A DNA stretch of 64,000 bases. Origin: Acidobacteriota bacterium (lineage in GTDB: Bacteria; Acidobacteriota; Thermoanaerobaculia; Multivoradales; JAGPDF01). Shown piece by piece: positions 6,480-15,267 of the stretch. Location of the stretch: contig JACTMI010000010.1 in assembly GCA_014584695.1 (NCBI GenBank), forward strand, positions 1-64,000, read 5' to 3'. Below the pieces are notes generated by a model, which saw nothing but the letters and a program-made list of their open reading frames with translations, ran no database searches and was not told the origin of the DNA. The position numbers and the translations under genes are program-made. The number at the start of each line of letters is the position of its first letter. The first letter of the stretch is position 1.

Positions 6480-6717
6480 CTGCTTCACTTCGCCGGACCC
6501 TTCTCCACTGCGAAGGCTCGCCCCGCGAGGTCCCGAGCCGAGGTCCACGAGCCGGCTGCGGTTCGGCTCGCACCGGCTCGGGCCTGATCCTCACGGCCGA
6601 CGCGTTGCGGCACAGGGGCGAGGGACACGCGCCGGGACAGACCGTCATTCAGGCGTGGCGGCGGCGGTCCCGGGACCCCGGCGTCGACGGGACGGTGCTC
6701 TCGGTCCTGCTCTCGAA

Positions 6718-7149
6718 TCAAGCAGGTTGCGCGGCAGCCCGGCCTCGCTCGGGGATGGCGCGACGGAGCAACAGGATGGCGAGGAGCACCCCGAGCGCGA
6801 CGTCGATCGACCCGCAGAACGCCGGCCAGAACTCCGGCATGCCGGGGTTCTCGATCAGGCGGGAGTGCACCAGCCAGTCGAAGACTCCGTGGCCGGCGAT
6901 CCCAGCCGCGACCCACCACAGGCTGGTACGGAAACCGATGATCGCGACGACGACGAACACCGTCGCCGCGATCAACTCGCTCGGCAGCGCCTGCGCTCCG
7001 CCCATGGTCGCGAACAGGACGTAGTACGCCGCGATCACGATCAGCGCGACCGGATAGAGCGCGCGGTCGCGGTCGAGGCCCGATAGCCGTCCCAGCGCGA
7101 CGATGGCCAGCGCGAGCGCGACGCCGATGACTACCGGTGGGGTGAGCAT
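6718..7149 (-). CDS. Small multi-pass membrane protein, unknown function
   Basis: 143 aa from MLTPPVVIGVALALAIVALG. Four or five hydrophobic segments are visible: the N-terminus, VALIVIAAYYVLFATMGG, LIAATVFVVVAIIGF, a WWVAAGIAGHGVFDWLVH stretch, and VALGVLLAILLL near the C-terminus. The conserved-looking H and W residues in the fourth segment (GHGVFDWLVH) could be functional. No recognised domain. It stands alone on the minus strand, so operon context gives no clue. The longer in-frame extension upstream is proline/glycine-rich and unlikely to be translated. Confidence 0.65.
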   Translation of the reverse strand: MLTPPVVIGVALALAIVALGRLSGLDRDRALYPVALIVIAAYYVLFATMGGAQALPSELIAATVFVVVAIIGFRTSLWWVAAGIAGHGVFDWLVHSRLIENPGMPEFWPAFCGSIDVALGVLLAILLLRRAIPERGRAAAQPA

Positions 7150-7284
7150 GAGGTGGAAGCTACCACCACCCGTTCGTCCCGCCCGGAGTCTGCCCTCGAT
7201 GGGCCCTCCCGCCGACGCACTGCCCGCCACTCCCCCGCGCGATCCGCGCCACTCCGCGCCGAGGAGGAAATTCCTGCACGGCGA

Positions 7285-9396
7285 TCAACTGGCGACGAGC
7301 GGTAGGTCCTCTCTGACCTTCAGCACCACGAAGGTCATGTCGTCGTCGAGCGGCCGGCCGGCCGCCCACTCGTCGGCGACGCGACGGAGCTGCTCGACCA
7401 CCGCGGCTGGCCCGACCGGCCGAGCGGCCGCCGCGGCGCTGAACGCCGCGCTCGCGCGTTCGTAGCCGAGCATCTCGTCCGCGGGATCGAGCCGCTCCGG
7501 GAAGCCGTCGCTCATCAGCAGCACCGTGTCGCCGGGCGCCAGGCGCAGGGTCGCCTGACGATAGGGGAAGCGCGCCACGGCACCCAACGGCATGCCCGCC
7601 AGCAGGACCTGCTCCACGGCCCCGCCCGCCGCTCGGTAGACCAGCGCGGGCGGCATCCCGGCCGCCGCCAGGACCAACTCGCCGTCGCGATAGCGCGCCA
7701 GAGTCAGAGCCATCGTCAGCCTCGGGAGATTCAGACCTTTGAGCACCTTCGTCGACTTGCCGAGCGTCTCGACGAGTGGGTGCTCGTGCGCCAGCGCGTT
7801 GAACAGGCTCTTGGTCGCGGTGACCATGGTGCCCGCCCGCATGCCGTGCCCGGTGGCATCGCCGATCGCGACCAACAACGCGCCGTCGTCGCAAAGGCGG
7901 AAATCGTAGTAGTCGCCGCCCACCTCGGTCGCCGTCTCCATGTGGGCGGCGGTTTCCAGCCCGGCCGTTGCCGGCACCTCGCTGGGCAGCATGGAGAGCT
8001 GCAGCTCGCGCGCTTCCTCGAGCTCTCGCACCTTCTCCTGGTAGCGCGTCTCGAGCACCCGGCGCTCCACCTCCTCGTGACGGCGCAGCCGCTCCTGTTC
8101 GAGCTTCTCCGCGGCCAGTTGGCGCACCTCGACCAAGCGTGCTTCGAGGTCGCCGTGCACGGCGGCGAATCGACGTGAGAGGTGAATCGACATCATCACC
8201 AGCAGCACCATCACCGACAAGAAGGGAACGAGGAAGCTGGTCCAAGCGGTGGCCGGCAGGAAGCCGAGGTTGGCCAGCAGCCCCAACGCGAACCCGGATG
8301 CCAGGGCCAGCGCGCCGACGCCCACCAGACGCGCGCCGGGCTTCCGGCGCACTTGCGCGACGATCACGACACGCACCAGCTCGACGCTCGCGGCGAGCAT
8401 CAACAGGAAGACGAAGTTCACCGACGCCACGGTGTCGATCAGGCTCCACGCCGCCACCGGCACCGCCAGCACCAGGTAGACAACCAGAAACCGCGGTGCG
8501 CGCTCGTAGAACAGGCGATAACCGAAGCGCAGCGCCGTGGCACCGAAGGCGAGACCGACCAGGCTCATGGCCGGCTCGAAGAACAGAAAGAAGCGCGGGT
8601 CGGACTGAACGTGGCGATAGGTCATCAAGCAGACGAGCGAGGCGGTCGCCAGACAGAACAGGGCGAAATCGAGATTCGCCCGCAGCGCGGGATAGAAGAC
8701 GAAGAGCAGCAAGTGGAGGAGAGCGAAGGCGAGGAAGACGCCCGTGAACCAGCCGAACGAACGGTTGTAGAACTGCTGAAAGCGCAGCGCTTCGGCGACA
8801 CCGGAGCGCGCCTCCGCGAAGGCGACACTGACGCCGGTGGTGGCGCGACCGCGCAGGTAGCGAGCGACCTCGTGGTTGGCGAAGCGCACGGCCAGGAGAT
8901 GCCCTCCCGGCCGCGCGAAGACCACGAGGTCGGGCAACCGTTGGAGCCGCGGGAGCGTGGTCGCGGGGCTCGGCGTTGGCGTGCCGACGGCCGCCACCCG
9001 GGAACCTTCGAGGAACACCTCGGCCGCACCGTCGCCGCTCAAGATGAGAGCGAGCGGCTGCCCGACCAACTCCTCGTCGACCCACAGCTCCGCACGCAAC
9101 CAGCCGATTCCCCGCCAGTCGGCGGGCAACGGCTCGCCACGGCGAAAGAGCCGAGGCGGCACCACCGTCCAATCCCCGTCGGAGATCTCGCGGGTCGCCC
9201 ACTCCGGCCGGTCGCCTGGACGGAACCGCCAGCTCTCGACGCGCACCCGCGCGAAATCGGCGATCGCCCCGGCTTCGAGCCGCGTCTGCCGCGCCGTCAG
9301 CGGCTCCGAAGCGCGCGCGCCCAGCGCGTTCGGGCACCACGCCACCGCGAGGCTGGTGAGCAAGCCAAGGAGCCAGGAGACGGTTTGCCGGCGCAT
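7285..9396 (-). CDS. 7TMR-DISM-type receptor with SpoIIE/PP2C serine phosphatase output
   Basis: 703 aa. Signal peptide (residues 1-26), then an extracytoplasmic beta-rich sensor (about 45-185: WATREISDGDWTVVPP, GIGWLRAELWVD), matching 7TMR-DISM extracellular domains. About seven membrane helices follow (~210-400), then a coiled coil of Glu/Arg-rich heptads (~410-470). The C-terminal PP2C-type domain (~485-697) shows the metal-site signatures EVGGDYYDF, GDATGHGMRAGTM and LMSDGFPERLDP, and ends with DDDMTFVVLKV. It should dephosphorylate a protein partner, typically an anti-sigma antagonist, in response to an external signal. No STAS or anti-sigma gene is nearby, so the partner is encoded elsewhere. 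Confidence 0.9.
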   Translation of the reverse strand: MRRQTVSWLLGLLTSLAVAWCPNALGARASEPLTARQTRLEAGAIADFARVRVESWRFRPGDRPEWATREISDGDWTVVPPRLFRRGEPLPADWRGIGWLRAELWVDEELVGQPLALILSGDGAAEVFLEGSRVAAVGTPTPSPATTLPRLQRLPDLVVFARPGGHLLAVRFANHEVARYLRGRATTGVSVAFAEARSGVAEALRFQQFYNRSFGWFTGVFLAFALLHLLLFVFYPALRANLDFALFCLATASLVCLMTYRHVQSDPRFFLFFEPAMSLVGLAFGATALRFGYRLFYERAPRFLVVYLVLAVPVAAWSLIDTVASVNFVFLLMLAASVELVRVVIVAQVRRKPGARLVGVGALALASGFALGLLANLGFLPATAWTSFLVPFLSVMVLLVMMSIHLSRRFAAVHGDLEARLVEVRQLAAEKLEQERLRRHEEVERRVLETRYQEKVRELEEARELQLSMLPSEVPATAGLETAAHMETATEVGGDYYDFRLCDDGALLVAIGDATGHGMRAGTMVTATKSLFNALAHEHPLVETLGKSTKVLKGLNLPRLTMALTLARYRDGELVLAAAGMPPALVYRAAGGAVEQVLLAGMPLGAVARFPYRQATLRLAPGDTVLLMSDGFPERLDPADEMLGYERASAAFSAAAAARPVGPAAVVEQLRRVADEWAAGRPLDDDMTFVVLKVREDLPLVAS

Positions 9397-9581
9397 GGTC
9401 CGCAGGCGAGCTTACTGCGGCCGGTTCCGTGCCGGCGCGAGCCCTCGGGCCCGCGCCTGGACGAAGGTCGAGGCGGCAGGCTTGCCGCGCGGCAACCCAT
9501 GCCGCGAGCACGGCGAGCGACGACGGCCCGGCGACCGGCTCGACGACCAGCCGCGGCCCCTCCCTGCGGAGCGTGGCCACC

Positions 9582-9704
9582 CGGCCCGGCAACTCCACGT
9601 CGCGCGGGTAGCCTGCGATCATGGTCTCGAGGGTCGCCGCGTCGACCGGTTGGCGGAGCGCGGAATCCCCTGCGCGGCTGAGAGTACGCACAACACCGCT
9701 CGCT
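9582..9704 (+). pseudogene. Collapsed remnant of a small-protein/nucleotidyltransferase module
   Basis: The segment aligns in three blocks with the intact module at 15011-15815. Block 1 is the promoter region and first ~11 codons of the small gene (TGCGATCATGGTCTCGAGG). Block 2 is about 30 bp of the nucleotidyltransferase start (CCGGTTGGCGGAGCGCGGAA). Block 3 is its last codon(s) and downstream flank (CTGAGAGTACGCAC). Each junction falls in a short shared sequence (GTCG; CTGCRCG), as expected from two microhomology deletions. The -10 TATACT of the intact copy reads TAGCCT here. The rest of 9397-9907 holds no gene that can be supported. Confidence 0.75.
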
Positions 9705-9743
9705 CTGATGCTCGGCCCGAGGAGAGAATCCCGACTTGGCTGG

Positions 9744-9763
9744 CTGCAATTCGGCTGGCACCC
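9744..9763. repeat. Dispersed short repeat (CTGCAATTCGGCTGGCACCC variant)
   Basis: One copy of a short element whose core is GCGAATCGGCTGGCACC; other copies lie at 15882, 35031, 37972 and 38031. It always falls between genes. Confidence 0.5.
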
Positions 9764-9907
9764 TTGGGGTGCGCCTGCTGCGGGGTTCGAGGCCCGGGAC
9801 AGATCCCGAGCGCGCTCGACCCGGGGATCTCGCGTTTCCGACAAGGCCTCCAACACGGCGGCGCCGACCGAGTGGTCGCGCCGCCGTGCCGAGGGTGAGT
9901 CAGCGGC

Positions 9908-10729
9908 TCAGGCGGTCTGGCGGCGACGCCGCAAGACCAGGAAGGCGCCCAACGCCAGCGCGACGCCGACCGCGCCGAGGCCGATCCTGGACAGCGTCGG
10001 GATCTCCTGGATCAGAGGCGCGGGGAAGCCGCCGATCGTCCCCGAAACGACGAAGCAGAGATCGGGCTGCGTGCCGACGCCGCAGGTGACGCGGTTCGAC
10101 CAGGTGGTGCAGCCGCTGCCGAAGCCGTTCCCCGGGTTCTCCCACGCCGAGCCGCTGCCGCTCTGAACCGTGCGCTCGGTCCAACCCCACTGCCCGCCGG
10201 GCGCGAAGTCCATGTCGGCGCGCACCGTCACCCAGTAGGTGGTGTCGGCGGCGCCGACCGTCGGCAGCGTGCAGGCCGTCGGCAGGGAGATGGTGAGGCT
10301 GCCGGCCGCGTCAGCGAAGGAGGCGAGGTCGTTGTAGGTGCAGCCGGCGACGGCGGCACCCGGCAAGCTGCCGCTGTTGGTGAGGAACTGGACGTCGACC
10401 AGGGGAGTCGGGCCGGGGCCGTTGAAGTACACACCGGGGACGAACACCTGCTCGACCAGCCAGAAGCCGTCGATCGCCGGCACGACGAAGTCGTCGGCCG
10501 CCCGGTTGCTGAAGGCCGCGTTGCCGGCCTCGAACTCCTGGCTCGTGATGCTGTTGGTACCGCAGTTGTTGTTCTGGTCGTAGAGCACGGCCGGGCCGCC
10601 CTCGGGGGCGGCGTAGGAGCCCGTGCCGCCGGGCCCGACGAGCACTGGCTGGGCCGAGACGACCGTCGCGTGCGCCATCAGGGCGGCGATCCCGAGCGCA
10701 GCGATTCCAACGATTCGTGAACAGTTCAT
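9908..10729 (-). CDS. Secreted protein with IPTL-CTERM sorting signal
   Basis: 273 aa. Signal peptide: MNCSRIVGIAALGIAALMAH, cleaved near VVSAQP. The mature part is a beta-rich domain with several cysteines and SNRAADDFVVPAIDGFWLVE, a motif related to one in the protein at 49963-51180. The C-terminus is a tripartite sorting signal: EIPTLSRIG, a hydrophobic helix (LGAVGVALALGAFLVL) and RRRRQTA, the IPTL-CTERM pattern. A strong AGGAGG ribosome-binding site precedes the ATG. The protein is probably exported and processed at the cell surface by a dedicated sorting enzyme not encoded in this window; its specific function is unknown. Confidence 0.85.
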   Translation of the reverse strand: MNCSRIVGIAALGIAALMAHATVVSAQPVLVGPGGTGSYAAPEGGPAVLYDQNNNCGTNSITSQEFEAGNAAFSNRAADDFVVPAIDGFWLVEQVFVPGVYFNGPGPTPLVDVQFLTNSGSLPGAAVAGCTYNDLASFADAAGSLTISLPTACTLPTVGAADTTYWVTVRADMDFAPGGQWGWTERTVQSGSGSAWENPGNGFGSGCTTWSNRVTCGVGTQPDLCFVVSGTIGGFPAPLIQEIPTLSRIGLGAVGVALALGAFLVLRRRRQTA

Positions 10730-11134
10730 CTATGGTCCTCCTGTAGGACGCGATCGCACTTCTTCTCCTGAGGATAGGAGCATTCTTGGGGGGCACCTGT
10801 GGTACCGCCATCCTACCACCCTCGGCCGAGAATCGCGCGGGGGCAATGGCCGGCATGAGCTCCTGCTGACGCTGCTGAGAAGGCGCCTCTTCCTCGCCTC
10901 CCTGGTCGAGACGATGCCCTCCTGGCTCGCGACGGCGATCCACCCGCGCGAGCTCGACCCGGAGCCGCCTCGCGGCTGGACGTGCGCGTCGATCAGTTCG
11001 CCCAGCTTGGCTCTCCAAGGCCCGGTTCGCCGAGAACGCACGAGCGGCGGGTGCTCCCGTCTCGTCAGTCGGGTGGGCGTGAGCTCGGTGAGCCTTCGCC
11101 TCGACGCATCGAGGCAGACGTCGAGGCCTCTTGG
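10730..11134. other. Intergenic gap with no recognised gene
   Basis: It contains the AGGAGG ribosome-binding site of the IPTL-CTERM gene at its left edge and presumably that gene's promoter. No open frame here shows family resemblance, and I see no repeat or clear hairpin. Confidence 0.5.
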
Positions 11135-11842
11135 TCAGGGCACGGGAGCGGGCGCGGAGTGAAGCATCAGCGAGCGGATCGACACGCCGTCGCGCAGGCG
11201 GCTGCGGTCGGCGCCCTTCTCGACACCCGGGATCGTCGCGTCGCCCTGGAACTGCCACAGGAGCCACTCGGCCCAGCCCGCGGGGAGGGTCGGCTCGTCG
11301 ACGCCGTACTCGGCGACCCAGAGCGGGAAGCGAGCGAAGCTGGCGTCGAAATGCGCGTTCCAGAAACGCGCTCCGGTGTAGATGATCGGCGTCTTGCCCG
11401 TCTCGTGCTCGACCAGCTCGAGAAAGCGGCGGAGCGCCGGAGCCACGGGCCTCACGGTGTCGCGGCCCAGGGTCTCGACATCCACCACCGGAGGCAGGTC
11501 TCCCGCCGCCGGTCGCGCCACGCTCAGGAAGAAGCGCGCCTGCTGCTCGGGATCGTCTTCGGTGACGAAGAAGTGGTAAGCACCACGCGGGAGACCCAGC
11601 GCACCCAGCTGGCGCCAGTGCCCGGCGAAGGAGGGATCGGCGTCGTCGATCCCTTCGCTCGCCTTGAGATAGACGAACGCCGGGCCCTCGGCGGCCACCG
11701 CCTGCCAGTCGATCGCGCCGGAATGGTGCGATACGTCGATGCCCACCAACGCAGACGGCGGCCGCTGCGCGCTCCCGGCGCCAGCCGCGAGCACTCCGCC
11801 CGCGAGCAGCATCACGACAGCCAGCGAGAGCGGTCGCTCCAT
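11135..11842 (-). CDS. GH25-family lysozyme (N-acetylmuramidase), secreted
   Basis: 235 aa from MERPLSLAVVMLLAGGVLAAG, a signal peptide cleaved near AGSAQ. The glycoside hydrolase 25 fold is recognisable: VGIDVSHHSGAIDWQAVAA (first catalytic Asp), FVYLKASEGIDDADPSF, RGAYHFF, the catalytic DVE in LPPVVDVETLG, then TPIIYTGARFWNAHF, PLWVAEYGVDEPTLPAGW and LWQFQGDATIPGV. All strand-end acidic residues typical of GH25 are present and length is normal for a single-domain enzyme with no cell-wall-binding module. Predicted role is cleavage of peptidoglycan glycan strands. An upstream ATG at 11860 would add six residues without a better signal. Confidence 0.92.
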   Translation of the reverse strand: MERPLSLAVVMLLAGGVLAAGAGSAQRPPSALVGIDVSHHSGAIDWQAVAAEGPAFVYLKASEGIDDADPSFAGHWRQLGALGLPRGAYHFFVTEDDPEQQARFFLSVARPAAGDLPPVVDVETLGRDTVRPVAPALRRFLELVEHETGKTPIIYTGARFWNAHFDASFARFPLWVAEYGVDEPTLPAGWAEWLLWQFQGDATIPGVEKGADRSRLRDGVSIRSLMLHSAPAPVP

Positions 11843-11856
11843 GCGAGCATTCTGCA

Positions 11857-13449
11857 TCAACCTGACTCCCCGACGTTCCCACGCCGACCTTGCGCACCCG
11901 CTGGCCGGCTGCGTCGACCGGCCACTCCCGCTTCGGCTCGGACCGAACGATTCTCCGCCGTCGCGCAGCGGCTCGTCCGCAAGGGCTCGAGCGCTGTCGC
12001 GAGCTCTCGAGCTCCCCGCCGGATTTCGGCCGGGTCGACCGCCGCGAACCCGAGTTGGAGTCCCTGGCGAGCGAGTGGCCTACGGCTGAAGGCGTCGAGC
12101 GCGATGACCTCGACGTCGCGGGCGGCGGCGGCCCGCGCGGCCTCCGCCCCCCGGATCCCCGGCGCGAGCCAGCCGACCGTCTGCAGGCCGGCTTCGATCG
12201 GCAGCAGCTCGAGAAGACCGGCGAGACGCCGGCCGCACTCCTCGGTCAGTACGGAGAGGCGCTCGGCGTAGACCTCGCGCATTCGCCGCAGGTGGCGACC
12301 GAGGTGCCCCTCGACGAGGAAGTCGGCGAGGATCGCCTGGTCGGTGAGCGGTGCGTGGCGGGTCAGCACCGACTTGGCCGCGGCGAAGCGGTCAACGAGC
12401 GCTGGCGGCACCACGAGGTAGCCGAGTCGCAGCGCCGGGAAAAGGACCTTGCTGAACGAGCCGGCCAGGAGCGCGACACCGTGGCAGTCGAGCCCCTGGA
12501 GCGCGGCCAGCGGGCGCCCGGCGTAGCGGTACTCGGCGTCGTAGTCGTCCTCGAATATCCAGGCGTCGTTTGCTCGCGCCCAGTCGAGCAGCTCGAGCCG
12601 TCGCCCCAGTGACAGCGAGGCGCCGAGAGGATACTGATGGGCTGGAGTCACATAGAGCAATCGGACCCCCCGCCACCGGCGCGGCGTCGGCACGATGCCC
12701 TCGGCGTCGACCGCCGTCGCGACCACCGGCGCGCCGTTCGCCTCGAAGACGGCGGCGGCCCCCGCGTAGCCGGGATCCTCGACCACCGCCCGGTCCCCCG
12801 GCCGCAGGACGAGGCGCGCGACGAGGTCGAGCGCTTCCTGAACGCCAGAGACGACCAACACCTGCTCCGACCCGCAGACGGCGCCGCGCGACGTTCGCAG
12901 GTAGTCGGCGATCGCTTCGCGTAGAGGTGCGTAACCCGCCGGCTCGGAGCCGAGCAGGAGCCGGGTGCTCGCGCGGCGAAGCCGACGCCCGGCGATCTGC
13001 GCCCAGAGCTGCGTCGGAAACAGGTCGAGCGCCGGCTCGTTGGCGCGAAACGCGCGCAGAGGCCGCGGCTCGTTGCCGCGCATGAGGCCAACCTGCCGGC
13101 CGAACGCGGAGAGCCGGACGGCGCGCGTGGGCGGTGTCGGCGTCCGGGTCGTGGTCGATCGCTGCGCCTGCAGCAGCTCCTCGGGCAGCACGTCGGTCAC
13201 CCGCGTCCCCGCACCCACGGCGCCGACGACGTAGCCCTCGGCCTGCAGCTGGTCGAAAGCGCTCACCACGGTGCCGCGCGCCAGGTCGAGCTGCCGGGCC
13301 AGATCGCGGGTGGCAGGCAGTCGCTGGCCGGGCCGGAGACGCCCACCGAGGATCTGCTCCCGCAGCGCTCCGTAGAGCCAGCGCGCGGCGCCGACGCCCG
13401 CCGGCCGGAGCGGCAGGAGGAGCGGCAACGTGGCGACGCGCTTCGGCAT
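11857..13449 (-). CDS. MocR/PdxR-type regulator (GntR HTH + aminotransferase-like domain)
   Basis: About 530 aa from MPKRVATLPLLLPLRP. The N-terminal GntR winged helix spans roughly residues 20-85 (LYGALREQILGGRLRPGQRL, then DLARGTVVSAFDQLQAEGYV). A linker follows, and then a fold-type-I PLP aminotransferase domain with VVEDPGYAGAAAVFE, the Asp-containing IFEDDYDAEYRY and the PLP-lysine motif AGSFSKVLFPALRLGY. Such regulators bind PLP or amino compounds and control adjacent transport or vitamin B6 genes. It is divergent from an EamA exporter, a frequent pairing, so that exporter is the likely target. The tail beyond the domain is basic and low in conservation. Confidence 0.9.
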   Translation of the reverse strand: MPKRVATLPLLLPLRPAGVGAARWLYGALREQILGGRLRPGQRLPATRDLARQLDLARGTVVSAFDQLQAEGYVVGAVGAGTRVTDVLPEELLQAQRSTTTRTPTPPTRAVRLSAFGRQVGLMRGNEPRPLRAFRANEPALDLFPTQLWAQIAGRRLRRASTRLLLGSEPAGYAPLREAIADYLRTSRGAVCGSEQVLVVSGVQEALDLVARLVLRPGDRAVVEDPGYAGAAAVFEANGAPVVATAVDAEGIVPTPRRWRGVRLLYVTPAHQYPLGASLSLGRRLELLDWARANDAWIFEDDYDAEYRYAGRPLAALQGLDCHGVALLAGSFSKVLFPALRLGYLVVPPALVDRFAAAKSVLTRHAPLTDQAILADFLVEGHLGRHLRRMREVYAERLSVLTEECGRRLAGLLELLPIEAGLQTVGWLAPGIRGAEAARAAAARDVEVIALDAFSRRPLARQGLQLGFAAVDPAEIRRGARELATALEPLRTSRCATAENRSVRAEAGVAGRRSRPAGAQGRRGNVGESG

Positions 13450-13991
13450 GATTGGTCCAGCTAACTTCCTGAAAATGGATCTTTTCATGGATCCGCACAT
13501 CAATGAAACTGCGCCCTCATCGGCCGAGAGGGACGCCACGTCGTTCCATGCCGTCAGGAGGAGCGTCACCTTGGATCTTCTCGACAACTTCACGCTCGAT
13601 CGTGCCGTCGTCCGCTTCGTAAGTATCGGTCTCGGCGCTTCGTTCCCCCTGCCGGAGGGTGGGCCGATCGGGCCGTTGACAGAGTCTCCCCGTCCGATCC
13701 CTGGACTGGGTTTCTCGCCCTTGCGGCGGAGGTCCGTTCGCTTGCTCCGACCTCGACGGCCCGCATTTTCGCGGTCGTCGCAACGCTCGCGGCATCGACT
13801 CTCGGCCTTCTGCTGGTGGCCGGCGTCTGGCGCCGCCCGGCGACGCTCGCGAGTGACGCCCCGCTCTTTCTGTTCGGGGCGGCGATGACAACCTCCCTCG
13901 GGCCAAGGGAGTCACTCGACGACTCGGTCTTCCCAGCCTGCGCGGCCGCGCTGCTGCTCGCGCGGCACCATTTCGTCGCCAGGAGTGCCGG
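13450..13991. other. Divergent intergenic region between MocR regulator and EamA transporter
   Basis: This should hold both promoters. An AT-richer patch with CTTCCTGAAAATGGATC lies at 13465-13485. The right half (about 13690-13980) keeps an open frame reading FAVVATLAASTLGLLLVAG and FLFGAAMTTSLGPRESL, which looks like one or two membrane helices. It has no acceptable start codon before 13816 and runs into the EamA gene, so it may be a decayed small membrane-protein gene. AGGAG at 13981 is the ribosome-binding site of the transporter. Confidence 0.45.
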
Positions 13992-14903
13992 ATGCGCCCG
14001 CGCGAGCTCGGCACGCTGGTCGTCCTGGCTGCACTCTGGGGCGCGTCGTTCCTCTTCATCCGTATCGCCGCGCCGGCGCTCGGGCCATTTCCGCTGATGG
14101 CTGGCCGTGTCCTGCTGGCGGCGCTGGTGCTCGCGCTCGTCACCGCCGCACGCCGCACCAGCGTCCCGCTACGCCCCTTCGCCGGACGGCTCCTCGTGCT
14201 CGGCCTGCTGCACGCAGCCGCGCCGTTCGCGCTGATCGCGACCGCCGAAATCCACCTCTCCGCGTCGATGGCGGCCGTCCTGCTCGCAGTGCAGCCGATG
14301 TTCACTGCGCTGATCGGCGCGAGCTCCGGCGAGCGACCGACCGCGGAACGGATCGCCGGGCTCCTCCTCGGCATCGCGGGTGTCGCGGCGCTGGTCGGTT
14401 GGACGCCGGCCGGGCTCGACCGCGAGTCGCTGGTCTCGAGCGCGGCGGTGCTGCTCGCGGCGTTCCTCTACGCCGCCGGCACCGTCTACTCGCGGCGGCG
14501 GTTGGCCGACGCCCCGATCGCCACGCTGGCGCTGGGTCAGCAGCTTGCCGCTGCGGCGTGGCTGGCCGTGCCGGCGGCGCTGACGCTCCGATACGCACGC
14601 TTCGACTTCGCCGCGGTCGCCGCGATGGTCGCGCTAGCCGTGTTGTCGACAGCCATCGCCTATCTCTTGTTCTTCAGGTTGATTGCCCAGGCTGGAGCTG
14701 TCAATGCCTCGACCGTTACCTATCTGATTCCGTTCTTCGGCGTGTTCTGGGGAGTGACGCTGCTGGGAGAGGCCATCACCGCCGCCATGGCCGTGGGCCT
14801 CGCCGCGATTCTCGCCAGCCTGCTGCTGGTGGGCCGCAAGCCCGGCGCGCGGCCGAGCGTTCGCGAGACCAGCAGCGCCGGAACCGCGCCGGCGACGGAC
14901 TGA
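13992..14903 (+). CDS. EamA/DMT-superfamily transporter
   Basis: 303 aa with ten predicted membrane helices in two five-helix EamA repeats (about residues 8-135 and 145-285). The first shows LVVLAALWGASFLFIRIAAP and LAVQPMFTALIG. The second shows VLLAAFLYAAGTVYSRRRL and the late NASTVTYLIPFFGVFWG, the hallmark 'Y..P....' EamA segment. AGGAG lies 6 nt upstream of the ATG. Members export amino acids, nucleobases or other metabolites; the substrate cannot be read from sequence. Being divergent from a MocR regulator suggests control by an amino-acid or PLP-linked signal. Confidence 0.9.
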   Translation: MRPRELGTLVVLAALWGASFLFIRIAAPALGPFPLMAGRVLLAALVLALVTAARRTSVPLRPFAGRLLVLGLLHAAAPFALIATAEIHLSASMAAVLLAVQPMFTALIGASSGERPTAERIAGLLLGIAGVAALVGWTPAGLDRESLVSSAAVLLAAFLYAAGTVYSRRRLADAPIATLALGQQLAAAAWLAVPAALTLRYARFDFAAVAAMVALAVLSTAIAYLLFFRLIAQAGAVNASTVTYLIPFFGVFWGVTLLGEAITAAMAVGLAAILASLLLVGRKPGARPSVRETSSAGTAPATD

Positions 14904-15036
14904 GGCGCGGCTGCCGTCGGAGTCGGGCCGCTGTCTCACGCAGCGCGAGCGCCGGGTCAGGAGCATCGCGATCCGGCTGGAAGCACTTCGCACCTCTTCG
15001 GCACCTCCTCGGCCCGGCAACTCCATGTCGCGCGGG

Positions 15037-15042
15037 TATACT
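15037..15042 (+). promoter_or_regulatory. -10 element of the small-protein/nucleotidyltransferase module
   Basis: TATACT sits seven bases before the ATG at 15049, so transcription would start at or next to the start codon (leaderless). A matching -35 is weak (CGGCAA about 21 bp upstream). The equivalent hexamer in the collapsed copy at 9608 has decayed to TAGCCT. Confidence 0.5.
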
Positions 15043-15048
15043 GCGATC

Positions 15049-15267
15049 ATGATCTCGAAGGTCGCCGCGTCGTTGCGCCGGGATCAGCGCCGCGCCGAGT
15101 CGGCGCTCTCGCCTCTCGAGCGCCTGGCGCTCGCCCAGCGGCTGGGACGCGAGGCCGTCGCGGCGTTCGCCCGGCTGCACGGGATCACGACCGACCAGGC
15201 CCGGCGAGAGCTCGCGCGCCGTCGGCAGATCGGACGCCGGCCGTCCCGCTGCGCCGCCGGTAGATGA
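15049..15267 (+). CDS. Small basic helical protein, putative antitoxin partner
   Basis: 72 aa from MISKVAASLRRDQRRAESAL. Strongly helical and Arg-rich, with SPLERLALAQRLGREAVAAF and HGITTDQARRELARRRQIGR; no known domain recognised. It is the first gene of a two-gene operon and its stop overlaps the start of the nucleotidyltransferase in ATGA. The leaderless start, coupling and size fit an antitoxin or regulator, but no DNA-binding fold is obvious. A collapsed copy of the same module at 9582-9704 shows the pair moves or duplicates as a unit. Function is inference. Confidence 0.55.
   Translation: MISKVAASLRRDQRRAESALSPLERLALAQRLGREAVAAFARLHGITTDQARRELARRRQIGRRPSRCAAGR

Noticed and set aside
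6420-6495. An intact tRNA gene ending at the T-arm around 6463-6479.
   Set aside because: No complementary 5' acceptor strand, D-arm or anticodon stem can be formed with the upstream sequence; only the T-arm is convincing.
10730-11134. A minus-strand frame of ~100 codons upstream of the IPTL-CTERM gene.
   Set aside because: Ser/Arg-rich low-complexity content, no family resemblance, and it occupies the place where the promoter of the secreted protein must lie.
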